From assembly GCA_002701395.1 (NCBI GenBank), contig NZVC01000026.1, forward strand, positions 118,688-178,334: DNA of 59,647 nucleotides, read 5' to 3'. A model generated the notes under the pieces. That model was not told the DNA's origin, made no database searches, and saw only the letters and a list, made by a program, of their open reading frames with translations. A program made the position numbers and the translations under genes. This stretch comes from Maritimibacter sp. GTDB lineage: Bacteria > Pseudomonadota > Alphaproteobacteria > Rhodobacterales > Rhodobacteraceae. Of this stretch, positions 52,786 through 59,647 are shown in pieces. Numbering within the stretch: position 1 is the stretch's first letter; each line of letters begins with the position of its first letter.

Positions 52786-53112
52786 ATGGATTTCTATGGC
52801 CTTAAGACATGCGACACATGCCGGAAAGCGGAAAAGGCTTTGCGGTCGCATGGTTATGACCTGAACGTCATTGACGTAAGGTCGGACGGCGTGCCCGAAC
52901 CAGAGCTTTCGCGCTTTGTCGAGACGCTTGGCGACGCGGTGCTGAACCGCCGTTCGACGACGTGGCGCGGGCTCACGGCCGCTGAACAGGAAGGCAACCC
53001 GGTGGAATTGTTGGCGAATCATCCGACGTTGATGAAACGCCCGGTGATCGACCACGAGGGGCGCCTGTACTTGGGCTGGGGCAAGGACGTGCAGGCGGCA
53101 CTTCTTGGATAA
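52786..53112 (+). CDS. ArsC/Spx family thioredoxin-fold protein (YffB-like)
   Basis: A 108-residue protein: MDFYGLKTCDTCRKAEKALR carries the CxxC pair at residues 9-12, followed by an ArsC-fold segment and KRPVIDHEGRLYLGW (cis-Pro region). Arsenate reductases need one Cys in this position plus distal Arg residues; the CxxC form here is nearer to YffB/Spx-like proteins, so an arsenate role is uncertain. GGAAGAAGAG precedes the ATG. Confidence 0.8.
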   Translation: MDFYGLKTCDTCRKAEKALRSHGYDLNVIDVRSDGVPEPELSRFVETLGDAVLNRRSTTWRGLTAAEQEGNPVELLANHPTLMKRPVIDHEGRLYLGWGKDVQAALLG

Positions 53113-53157
53113 GTCCCGCCGGGTACCTATCTGCTGAACGCACGAAGGAGAACGAAC

Positions 53158-53514
53158 ATGCGCAACGCCGCGCTTATGCTGGGTGTCATCGGCGGGATCG
53201 TCGGAATGATCGTCGGGTTGTTCAGCACCGGCTATCTGTGGGTCGTAGAGTGGCTGGGCGGCGTCGACGAGGTCGCGCTTCAGGTCGAGAACGCGGACAT
53301 CATCCGGGTGGCGGGCTTCCTGTCGCCGATCCTTGCCGTCGCGGGCGGGGCGATGGCCCGGTCGCAGGCCACTGCCGCGGCGGTGCTGATGGCGCTGTCG
53401 GCGGGCGGGATGTACTACGCCTTCGGCTTCAACCCCGCCACGATGTTCCCGATCGGCATGTGCGGCCTTGGCGCTGTGCTTGCGCTGGTGGCGCGTCAGC
53501 CCGACGCCGCCTGA
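53158..53514 (+). CDS. small membrane protein, four predicted helices
   Basis: A 118-residue hydrophobic protein: helices at about 5-25, 48-66, 70-87 and 92-112, with one short polar loop (VDEVALQVENAD). GAAGGAGAAC lies nine bases before the ATG. No family is assigned. Its last 19 bases overlap the convergent doxX gene, and it may be connected to the locus that follows only by position. Confidence 0.65.
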   Translation: MRNAALMLGVIGGIVGMIVGLFSTGYLWVVEWLGGVDEVALQVENADIIRVAGFLSPILAVAGGAMARSQATAAAVLMALSAGGMYYAFGFNPATMFPIGMCGLGAVLALVARQPDAA

Positions 53515-54068
53515 ACCCGGGGCGCGGGCCGTTCCAGCACCAGCCGGTCGACAGAGACCGGCCCGGCGCCCCGGAACACAAGGTAGACCAGCACGAAGAC
53601 CCAGAACGCCCGCTGGTCGAGGATATGCGCGTCCGCGATCCGGTCGAACCAGTGGCCGATGGTGTCGGCATCGGCGTTGTGGCCGTAGACGTCGGTCAGC
53701 GACTGCACCGCGACAAAGCCGATCATACCCAGCGCCGCAAGCCGGGTGAACAACCCGATCACCAACAGCAGCGGCAGGATGAACTCGGCCCACGTTCCGG
53801 CCAGCGCCACCAGCTTGTAGCCAAGGCCCAGCATCGACGGATCATAGCCTGCCGCCTCCATCTGTTTCGGGAACATTTGGACATAGGCGCCCGAGCTTAG
53901 ACGGAGGAAGCCGAACACGCCGTCGCCCAGCTTGGTCAGCGCAGAGTTCCAGTAATACCCCAACAGCACCGCCGCAAAGACGAAGCGGGCCAAGGTGGGA
54001 AGCACGGCGAAAGCGATGGACTCGATCCGGGTGAAAAGGGCGGTGTGCAGCGCGACAAGCCGGGTCAT
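53496..54068 (-). CDS. bufD: DoxX family membrane protein of the bufferin-type operon
   Basis: A 190-residue four-helix membrane protein: FAVLPTLARFVFAAVLLGYY with KLGDG after helix 1, then GTWAEFILPLLLVIGLFTRL and MIGFVAVQSLTDVYG match DoxX/SURF4 proteins. It is the last gene of bufA-bufB-bufC-doxX and starts in the four-base overlap ATGA with bufC. In characterised bufferin operons a DoxX protein is a common fourth member; its task is unknown. The gene symbol follows that usage by position. Confidence 0.8.
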   Translation of the reverse strand: MTRLVALHTALFTRIESIAFAVLPTLARFVFAAVLLGYYWNSALTKLGDGVFGFLRLSSGAYVQMFPKQMEAAGYDPSMLGLGYKLVALAGTWAEFILPLLLVIGLFTRLAALGMIGFVAVQSLTDVYGHNADADTIGHWFDRIADAHILDQRAFWVFVLVYLVFRGAGPVSVDRLVLERPAPRVQAASG

Positions 54069-54826
54069 CCTGTGGGTCCTTCCGTCAGGCCGGTGATCGC
54101 ACCGGCGGTGATGAGTTGCCCAAGCAACGGGGCAAGATCGAAGCCCGGGGCTGCGTCCAGCGCGGCGTCGTGGGCTTCGGCAAGGGTGGCATGGGCCAGC
54201 AGGCGGGCCATGAAGGTTCCGCCGCCCGACGGCAGCAGCACGGGCGCCGGGTCGTAGTCGGGTCGCAGGATCAGGACGTCCTCGGCGCGCGGCTCGGGCT
54301 TGGGCGCGTCGGGGGCAGTGTTGAACCGCCAGATCCCGTGCACCGGCCAGTCCGACCGCAGCAGCCGCAGCGACGGGGCCAACCGAAGGGCGGACCCCAT
54401 CAGCCGGTCGGGCGGCAGCGCCTGCAACGTCTCGGGCGCAACGCCGCAGCTGTCGGCGGCGTGGTAGGACGCGCGCAACGCCAGTTCCAGTCGCGCCACG
54501 TCGGGCAGATAGCCAAGGGTCTGCACCGGCTCGAAGGTTTCGAGAAAGCCGGGCATCTCTTGCCCGTAGCGCATCATCAGTGCCGAGGCGGGCGGGTGCT
54601 TGCGCAGGTAGATCCCGGCCAGCACCCGGAAATTGGCGTCGCCGATCAACTTGCGGATCACCGGGAACGCCTGTTCCAGCGCCTCGGTCAGGCTGACGGC
54701 GACGTTGTTGCGATACACGTCGAACCGGCGTGCGGCGGGGCGGCCATCGGGGTTGGCCAGCCCCGGCGGCACGGCGGCGGCGGGGTCCAGCATGGCGCGG
54801 GTGAACTGATCCTGTGTCACGGTCAT
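54065..54826 (-). CDS. bufC: DUF2063/HvfC-BufC family partner protein
   Basis: A 253-residue protein. The N-terminal DUF2063 helical domain covers about 5-95 ([53 protein letters not shown]). The C-terminal half contains VHGIWRFN and repeated Ala/Leu helices. These proteins pair with DUF692 enzymes and are thought to present the precursor peptide to them. It overlaps both neighbours by four bases. No RRE fold can be confirmed by eye. Confidence 0.85.
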   Translation of the reverse strand: MTVTQDQFTRAMLDPAAAVPPGLANPDGRPAARRFDVYRNNVAVSLTEALEQAFPVIRKLIGDANFRVLAGIYLRKHPPASALMMRYGQEMPGFLETFEPVQTLGYLPDVARLELALRASYHAADSCGVAPETLQALPPDRLMGSALRLAPSLRLLRSDWPVHGIWRFNTAPDAPKPEPRAEDVLILRPDYDPAPVLLPSGGGTFMARLLAHATLAEAHDAALDAAPGFDLAPLLGQLITAGAITGLTEGPTG

Positions 54827-55692
54827 CCGACCGGCTCCGAAACGGGCTGCAGCACCCGCGCGGCGCGGTCGGCTTCGGCAGCTAGCACCGGCCAGTCGGG
54901 GACATCGGTGTCCCATTCGATCAGCGTCGGCTTCGCGCCGCCCACGGCAATGGTATGGGCATACAGAGACCAGACCGGATCGACGACCTCGGCCCCGTGG
55001 CTGTCGATCAGCAGCGGCGCACCGGCTTCGTCCTCATCCTCGTCATGGCCGCCAAGGTGTATCTCGCCCACGGCGGCATGGGGGAAGGCATCGATATAGG
55101 ACACCGGGTCGGTCTGCTGGTTGGTGGCCGAAACGAAGACGTTGTTCACGTCCAGCAGCAGGCCGCAGCCGGTGCGCCGGGCGATCTCGGCCAGAAAATC
55201 GACCTCGGACCAGTCGCTTTCCTCGAAGGCGAGGTAGGTGGACGGGTTTTCCAGCAGCATCCGGCGGCCCAGCGTGTCCTGCACCTGATCGATATGCGCC
55301 GCGACGCGGGTCAGCGTCTGCGCGGTGTAGGGCAGGGGCAGCAGGTCGTTCGGAAAGTGGCTGTCATGGGTGGACCACGCAAGGTGCTCCGAGAAGCTGG
55401 CCGGGTTCAGCCAGTCGACAAGGCGCCTCAGCCGGGCAAGGTGGTCGGGGTCCAGCCGTCCCTCGCCGCCGATCGACAGGCCGACACCGTGGACAGAGAT
55501 CGGGAACCGTTCGGACAGGTGGCGCAGCTGCGCCAGCGGGCGGCCGCCGTCGCCCATGTAATTTTCGGCGTGGATCTCCAGCCACCGTACCGGGGCGGGA
55601 TCGCGCAGGATGTCTGCATAGTGCTGCGGTTTATAGCCGATGCCGGGCGCATGGGGGAGGCGGTCGAACGTCTGGGGGGTCGCGTCAAGCAT
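54823..55692 (-). CDS. bufB: DUF692 multinuclear non-haem iron oxidase (MNIO), precursor-modifying enzyme
   Basis: A 289-residue TIM barrel. Candidate iron ligands are conserved: His68 in [11 protein letters not shown], His103 in FSEHLAW, Glu148 in LLENPSTYL, Asp181 in [10 protein letters not shown], His212 and His216 in GEIHLGGHD, and Asp230/His232 in DSHGAEV. MNIO enzymes oxidise cysteines of RiPP precursors to heterocycles (oxazolone/thioamide in methanobactin, thiooxazole in bufferins). It is 95 bases downstream of bufA and overlaps bufC. The number of Fe atoms is inferred from the family. Confidence 0.9.
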   Translation of the reverse strand: MLDATPQTFDRLPHAPGIGYKPQHYADILRDPAPVRWLEIHAENYMGDGGRPLAQLRHLSERFPISVHGVGLSIGGEGRLDPDHLARLRRLVDWLNPASFSEHLAWSTHDSHFPNDLLPLPYTAQTLTRVAAHIDQVQDTLGRRMLLENPSTYLAFEESDWSEVDFLAEIARRTGCGLLLDVNNVFVSATNQQTDPVSYIDAFPHAAVGEIHLGGHDEDEDEAGAPLLIDSHGAEVVDPVWSLYAHTIAVGGAKPTLIEWDTDVPDWPVLAAEADRAARVLQPVSEPVG

Positions 55693-55728
55693 CGGTCTGC
55701 CTTTCTGTCCGGTGATCGTCGGTGGACC

Positions 55729-55780
55729 GGGCGCGGCTGATATGCCGCGCCCAGTCTGGGTCGGGCCCGGGGAAGGCCCG
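55729..55780 (-). promoter_or_regulatory. twin GC hairpins between bufA and bufB
   Basis: GGGCGCGGC-TGATAT-GCCGCGCCC (55729-55752) and CGGGCC-CGGGGAA-GGCCCG (55762-55780) lie between the bufA stop and the bufB start, without T-runs. They could stabilise the precursor mRNA or attenuate read-through, giving more BufA than enzyme. Confidence 0.55.
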
Positions 55781-55787
55781 GGTCCGG

Positions 55788-56099
55788 TCAGGACATGGGA
55801 AGGTCACGCTCCAGCGCTTCCAGCGACCCCATGCGGGGCGTGCCGTCGGCCATCGCGGGAAGCTCGATCTCGGCGCAGGTGCCCGCGTCGACAAGCGTCC
55901 ACGCGTTGCCCTGATAGTCCACCTTGGACGTCCCGGCGCAGGTGGTGCCCGGGCCGGCGGCGCAGTCGTTCGCGCCCGCCATCGAAACGCCGAAGCATTT
56001 CTCTTGCGCTTGGGCGCTGGCGGTGCCGGCGACGCTGACACCCATCAGGGCGGTTGCAACTGCGGTGGCGAGAAGGGCTTTGTTGGTGGTCGTGGTCAT
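55788..56099 (-). CDS. bufA: bufferin-type RiPP precursor (DUF2282, BufA1-like)
   Basis: A 103-residue protein. [20 protein letters not shown] and the following VSVAGTASA form a Sec signal peptide, cleaving near residue 29. The core has four cysteines at 35, 46, 54 and 75 in the DUF2282 pattern: [29 protein letters not shown]. In bufferins the central two are changed to thiooxazoles and the outer two form a disulfide, giving copper binding; that chemistry is inferred here. GGAGGA lies six bases before the ATG at 56099. Confidence 0.88.
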   Translation of the reverse strand: MTTTTNKALLATAVATALMGVSVAGTASAQAQEKCFGVSMAGANDCAAGPGTTCAGTSKVDYQGNAWTLVDAGTCAEIELPAMADGTPRMGSLEALERDLPMS

Positions 56100-56149
56100 G
56101 TCTATCCTCCGATGAAGCGGATCGCCGTTCGTGGCGTCCATGCAAAGCC

Positions 56150-56177
56150 ATTCGGGGAAGGCGCGGGGAATGTTACG
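56150..56177 (-). promoter_or_regulatory. SigF-type promoter of the bufA operon
   Basis: On the minus strand: CGTAAC (56177-56172), 17 bases, CGAAT (56154-56150). A start about seven bases on gives a leader of roughly 45 bases before bufA. It has the same elements as the divergent sigF promoter. Confidence 0.7.
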
Positions 56178-56222
56178 CCGATCACGGACGAGTGAATAAT
56201 TTGCCTGAAATGGGCTGCTGCC

Positions 56223-56249
56223 TGTAACGTTTCCCGGCACCGCGCGAAT
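56223..56249 (+). promoter_or_regulatory. SigF-type promoter upstream of the sigma factor gene (autoregulation)
   Basis: TGTAAC (56223-56228), 16 bases, CGAAT (56245-56249). The ECF start codon is only ten bases after the -10, so the transcript would have almost no leader. Confidence 0.65.
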
Positions 56250-56258
56250 GGAGGGGTA

Positions 56259-56795
56259 ATGACGGATCGGAATGATCGATGGGGCGCGCTTTTAAGCAGG
56301 GCGAACCGCGGCGAGGCTGTGGCCTATGCCGCGTTCCTGCAAGACGTGACCCCGGTCATCCGGACCATCGTGCGCGGCCGGTCATCGGCCGAGGCCGAGA
56401 ACGAGGATATCGTGCAGGAGGTCCTGCTTGCGATCCACGCGAAGCGTCATACATGGCGCGAGGGCGACCCGGTGGCGCCGTGGCTGTATGCCATAGCCCG
56501 CTACAAGACGGCGGACGCGTTCCGCCGCCGCAAGGGGACGATGCAGGTGCCCATCGACGATCTGGCCGACCGGCTGGCCGACGAGGCGCCGGGCGACCCG
56601 ACGGCGGCCCGCGACCTTGCCCGGCTGATGGACGGGCTGGACGACCGCTCTGCCGGGATCGTCCGCGCCGTGGGCGTGGAAGGCGAAAGCGCCGGCGAAG
56701 TCGGTGCGCGCATGGGAATGAGCGAAGGCGCGGTCCGGGTGGCCTATCACCGCGCGCTGACCCGGCTGAAGAAGCTGGCCGGTGCCAACGAATGA
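56259..56795 (+). CDS. sigF: ECF sigma factor (SigF-like)
   Basis: A 178-residue sigma-70 family factor with regions 2 and 4 only. Region 2 is about 25-95 ([40 protein letters not shown]) and region 4 about 118-172 ([35 protein letters not shown]). It is divergent from bufA and overlaps the NrsF-like gene by four bases when that starts at 56792. By analogy to Caulobacter SigF it should drive this locus under metal or oxidative stress. Confidence 0.9.
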   Translation: MTDRNDRWGALLSRANRGEAVAYAAFLQDVTPVIRTIVRGRSSAEAENEDIVQEVLLAIHAKRHTWREGDPVAPWLYAIARYKTADAFRRRKGTMQVPIDDLADRLADEAPGDPTAARDLARLMDGLDDRSAGIVRAVGVEGESAGEVGARMGMSEGAVRVAYHRALTRLKKLAGANE

Positions 56796-56812
56796 CGGAA
56801 GAGACGGAGAGA

Positions 56813-57454
56813 ATGAAGACCGACGACCTCATCGCCACGCTGGCGGCTCAGCCCGCCCCGGCCCCCGCCGCCTCGATCGAGGGGCGGGCGGGCTTGGGCA
56901 GCGTGGCGGGTCTGGCCGTGACCGTTGTGCTGTTCTTCCTTGTGCTTGGCCCGCGCGCCGGGCTGGGAACGGCGCTGATGGACCCGGTGGTCTTGGCGAA
57001 GACCGCGCTGCCGTTGCTGCTTGCGGCCTTCGCGTGGGTGTTGGCGGTGCGGTCGGCGCGCCCGGCGGTGCCCTCGGGCAAGACGGGGCGCGCCGTGTGG
57101 CTGGTGCCTGCGGCGGTGGGCGCGCTGTTCTTCTGGGCGCTGGGCGCCACCGAGGCGGGGCAGCGGCTGATCCTGTTCCTGGGCCATTCGACGCAAGTCT
57201 GCATCCCGGCGATCACCGTACTGTCGCTGCCGATCCTCGCGGGGCTGATCAACGCCCTGAAACGCGGCGCCCCGGTGCACCCAACCCGCAGCGGTGCGCT
57301 GGCCGGTCTGGCGGCGGCGGGGCTGTCGACGGCGGTCTATTCGCTGTTCTGCACCGAGGATTCCCCGCTGTTCTATGCGGTCTGGTACAGCGTCGCCATC
57401 GGCGTCGCGACCGGCATCGGCGCGCTGGCGGGGCGGCGGTTCCTGCGCTGGTAG
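56813..57454 (+). CDS. nrsF: NrsF-like membrane anti-sigma factor (DUF1109)
   Basis: A 213-residue protein: MKTDDLIATLAAQPAPAPAA is the DUF1109 N-terminus, followed by six membrane helices. Two cysteines, at residues 130 (STQVCIPAI) and 180 (SLFCTEDSP), lie on one side of the membrane, matching the pair needed for metal sensing in Caulobacter NrsF. It should hold SigF inactive until metal binds the cysteines. The ATG at 56813 fits the family; 56792, overlapping the sigF stop, would add seven residues. Confidence 0.88.
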   Translation: MKTDDLIATLAAQPAPAPAASIEGRAGLGSVAGLAVTVVLFFLVLGPRAGLGTALMDPVVLAKTALPLLLAAFAWVLAVRSARPAVPSGKTGRAVWLVPAAVGALFFWALGATEAGQRLILFLGHSTQVCIPAITVLSLPILAGLINALKRGAPVHPTRSGALAGLAAAGLSTAVYSLFCTEDSPLFYAVWYSVAIGVATGIGALAGRRFLRW

Positions 57455-57476
57455 GGGCGCGATCTGTGGAAAGAGA

Positions 57477-57500
57477 AAAGGCGTCCCACGGGACGCCTTT
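57477..57500 (+). terminator. terminator of sigF-nrsF
   Basis: AAAGGCGTCC-CACG-GGACGCCTTT, ten-base stem, 23 bases after the nrsF stop. Confidence 0.85.
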
Positions 57501-57591
57501 ACCGTTTCAAGGCGTACCTCGTGACCGAGCTGCTTATGGGTATGAAGGTATGGCGCCAGAGGTCGGCTTGGCGGACAGAGCCGACACAGGC

Positions 57592-57981
57592 TCAATGACA
57601 CGAACGAGACCCAGCGATAATATCGGCGATTTCTCTGGCACGGTCCCACTCAAACCCCGCGAGGGCTAAACCACTAGTGATCGGAGATAAAATTCTTGGA
57701 CGACTAACAACTTCTCCACAGACACTTATGACAACTTGGCCTCCAACGTTTTCTGAAGTCAGCTTTGTCAATGCTGTTGAGGTTGGCCCGTCAACTCGAA
57801 AAGAAATCTGATTGAATTCGGCATTTTCACCAAGTCGCACGTCCGAGATCGCGTTGCTTCCGAAAGCAAGGTGGTTACCGTTGTTCGCCGTGATCTGAAT
57901 AACTGGTGCGTTCATATCATCTGCTCGAACCACCGAAACACTCCCCAGCAGAACCAGCCCTATAGAGAGTATCCCAATCAT
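57592..57981 (-). CDS. secreted protein resembling the SecD P1-head subdomain
   Basis: A 129-residue protein with signal peptide MIGILSIGLVLLGSVSVVRA. The mature part, with IQITANNGNHLAFGS, then SFRVDGPTSTALTKLTSENV and GGQVVISVCGEVVSRPRILS, follows the pattern of the SecDF P1-head (F.LD..ga..l..lT..NvG..v.i..dG.v.s.p.I). It has no membrane helices of SecD, so it is an orphan domain. Two cysteines remain (SVCGEV and SRSCH). Codon use is less GC-rich than the rest of the window. The start ATG has a weak GAGAG. Confidence 0.6.
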   Translation of the reverse strand: MIGILSIGLVLLGSVSVVRADDMNAPVIQITANNGNHLAFGSNAISDVRLGENAEFNQISFRVDGPTSTALTKLTSENVGGQVVISVCGEVVSRPRILSPITSGLALAGFEWDRAREIADIIAGSRSCH

Positions 57982-58446
57982 GCTTTTCTCTCTATTCTTC
58001 CCAATCCTCCATCAGACATTGGATGGCTTCTAAGAAACTTACAAGATGGGTTCTGAGCGGAGCTGCAGCGGTGCAATGTGCTGGCCGCCGAGGTGAGTTT
58101 GCCTGTCCGGCAGAGACGGCCCAGAGCAGCCTCTCACTGAGCGTCGCTTCGCTGCCGTGCAGCTTCCTCACAGCGCTTATTGGAGGCATCGTGCAGCATG
58201 GACCTGCGGGCGGAGGTCAGCGGTGCGGACAAAGGGTAAGTTCGCTGCGCCTGCACCAATGCCTGCTTTCAGGCAGGTAAAACGAATTCGGTCAACTTTC
58301 CTTGGTCAAGCAAACGCCCGAACTTTGGCCACGTTTGACCACTTGGGTGCCGCCGAATTGTCCATTGCAAGGCCATAATCCTTGTCCTGGGCGGATATCG
58401 CTCAAACCCGTCAGGATTTGTCAAACCCTGCGGCTGGAGAGGTTTC
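57982..58446. other. 465-base non-coding stretch with a probable degenerate repeat
   Basis: It lies between the divergent SecD-like and EF-hand genes. Short open frames (for example 57992-58189 minus) lack ribosome binding sites. The segment around 58060-58260, with CTGCGCCTGCACCAATG and a TGCCTG-CTTT-CAGGCA hairpin (58260-58275), resembles repetitive intergenic filler common in this bacterial group. The promoter of the EF-hand gene should be in the last 80 bases. Confidence 0.4.
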
Positions 58447-59415
58447 ATGCGCAGAACGAGAATTTTCGCACTTTTCTTCATTGTCCTAGGAAGTTGCGCG
58501 TCGGCGCAAAGCGCGAGCGATGTTATGGCAGGCATGTCAAACAGCGATCGGGACAAGGTCGTGCACGCCCCCGAAGGTTGGCTTGATCAACGCATGGCAG
58601 ACTTGGCTGCCTGCCGCGGCCCAGACGATCAGCTGACGCGAAATGGCGCCGCGACTTGGCGGGCAAACCTTGAAAGACGCATGATATCCGAAACGGTTCA
58701 GCGGCTGATGAAGTCTTTGACTGAATTTGACATCGATGGCGATGCCGAGATCAACCATCACGAAATGCTGGCAGCCGACCCGGCGCAGAGAGGGCGTTTA
58801 GCTAGACTGGATCGAAATGGTGATGGGGTCGTCGCAGCAGATGACCTCATTGATCTGGCACATAGACAAGTTCAGGACATGGAAGATTTGCTGGCTCATT
58901 GCGACAACATGTTCGCGTTCGACATGGATCAGAGCGGGACCGTAACAGAAACCGAGTTGCGAAAAATCTCTTCTACTGTCGCAGCCGCTGTTCGCGATCC
59001 ATCCTGCGTCCTGCCCGATCTCGAGTACGACCCGAACATGAGCATGATTGTTCTGGGCGTTGGAACTGGTGTGACTGTCGAGAATGAAGATCCCGAAGTC
59101 GAAGTTCCGTCATTCAGGTTGGGCGCGCCCACCCCGTTCCTGGTTATGTCTCGCGAGCCCGTTTTGTGGCGTTATTCAGCTGACCCCGAAAAGGTTTCAG
59201 CGTTCATAGTCGCTGGCGAAACTCTCGGCGTTGTCGGGGTGCCAGAGGAAAAGATCATTTATGTCCCACGCTCGGATTGCACTCTCTTCCGAGAGATGGA
59301 GGAACTCTCGTCAGAGGCCTATTTACGGAAAGGCATGATCGCAAATGTCACTCGACGATCTGCTTCTGTATTGAGGATGGTTGACCAAGCGCCCCAGCTA
59401 CACACCAGGCCGTAG
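58447..59415 (+). CDS. secreted EF-hand calcium-binding protein
   Basis: A 322-residue protein. MRRTRIFALFFIVLGSCASA is a signal peptide, with LGSC as a possible lipobox. Three canonical EF-hand loops are visible: DIDGDAEINHHE, DRNGDGVVAADD and DMDQSGTVTETE. The C-terminal half (about 190-322) has no recognised domain and contains YVPRSDCTLFREMEELSSEA. Codon use is markedly less GC-biased than in the core genes. A role in calcium-dependent envelope or surface function is possible but not shown. Confidence 0.75.
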   Translation: MRRTRIFALFFIVLGSCASAQSASDVMAGMSNSDRDKVVHAPEGWLDQRMADLAACRGPDDQLTRNGAATWRANLERRMISETVQRLMKSLTEFDIDGDAEINHHEMLAADPAQRGRLARLDRNGDGVVAADDLIDLAHRQVQDMEDLLAHCDNMFAFDMDQSGTVTETELRKISSTVAAAVRDPSCVLPDLEYDPNMSMIVLGVGTGVTVENEDPEVEVPSFRLGAPTPFLVMSREPVLWRYSADPEKVSAFIVAGETLGVVGVPEEKIIYVPRSDCTLFREMEELSSEAYLRKGMIANVTRRSASVLRMVDQAPQLHTRP

Positions 59416-59647
59416 GGATGCGCGACACGGTAGATTGGAGGGGTTTACAGCCAATTAACCTCAGCAATCCCAAAGCCATTGGTTTCCCAATTTCAGAACG
59501 GCTTTTCTCGCCGCCGCGGAAAAGGACGTTCGTAGATGGTGCAGCATCGGTAAGTCTGGGCGTATTTTGTTGAAAAACTCGTGCTTGATCGAAGGGCCCT
59601 CGGCTGATTCAATTCCTGCATAGGGTAGGAGAATTGGCGATGATGGG
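59416..59647. other. 232-base end region
   Basis: AT-richer than the window average. I see no start codon with a ribosome binding site, no RNA gene and no repeat. Confidence 0.3.

Noticed and set aside
52786..53112. Arsenate reductase as a firm call
   Set aside because: The CxxC motif and missing ars neighbours point to a YffB/Spx-like protein rather than ArsC.
57992..58189. 65-codon frame on the minus strand (SAVRKLHGSEATLSERLL)
   Set aside because: It has no ribosome binding site, and it coincides with a segment that looks like repetitive intergenic DNA, so it is probably not a gene.

Overview
The window looks like a chromosomal segment of a marine-type alphaproteobacterium of the order Rhodobacterales (Roseobacter/Paracoccaceae group). 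The evidence is uniformly high GC with strong third-position bias, a VPLPA-CTERM sorted protein, a complete PS/PE/PC lipid cluster with PmtA, ThyX instead of ThyA, a PutA/Lrp-type regulator divergon, and three families of short GC-rich hairpin repeats that I associate with this group. It is mostly ordinary chromosome: I see no insertion sequence, phage gene, CRISPR array or rRNA operon. One tRNA gene, tRNA-Leu(UAA), is present at 36405-36490.

Layout. 1-6200: end of an unidentified gene, then glmU-glmS-DNA alkylation repair on the minus strand, then gph and a pirin on the plus strand. 6200-13500: a BNR-repeat protein, an MFS exporter with a His-rich tail, polA, and a VPLPA-CTERM surface protein. 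13600-16700: minus-strand gph paralogue with a thioredoxin-like protein, a CHAP lipoprotein and rpe. 16900-27100: glutamine-synthetase-like ligase, SDR, BadF-type kinase, lytic transglycosylase, a dehydrogenase, a gamma-glutamyltransferase, a LysR regulator and a DegT aminotransferase. 27200-31100: metF/metR divergon, inositol monophosphatase and an orphan Flp-like pilin. 31100-38200: GFA protein, rhomboid, putA/putR, tRNA-Leu, an L,D-transpeptidase and a membrane protein. 38200-42900: pobA-pcaD (4-hydroxybenzoate to beta-ketoadipate) and a HAD/hydrolase/dehydratase operon. 43100-45200: psd-pssA-pmtA, making PS, PE and PC. 45300-48300: glyoxalase I, two tandem DUF1194 proteins and a degenerate M48-like protein.

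Two systems stand out. At 48264-50601 a lipoprotein with a TbpB-type C-terminal barrel is followed one base later by a Slam-like (TPR plus outer-membrane barrel) translocator, a candidate lipoprotein surface-export pair. At 53496-57454 lies what looks like a complete bufferin-type RiPP locus: a secreted four-cysteine DUF2282 precursor (bufA), a DUF692/MNIO iron enzyme (bufB), a DUF2063 partner (bufC) and a DoxX membrane protein. It is divergent from an ECF sigma factor and its NrsF-like anti-sigma with two conserved cysteines. Both divergent promoters carry the same GTAAC-N16/17-CGAAT signal, so the sigma factor probably drives itself and the RiPP operon in response to metal stress.

The right end (57592-59647) is visibly less GC-rich. 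It holds an orphan SecD-P1-head-like secreted protein, a 460-base non-coding stretch and a three-EF-hand protein, and may be an accessory region.
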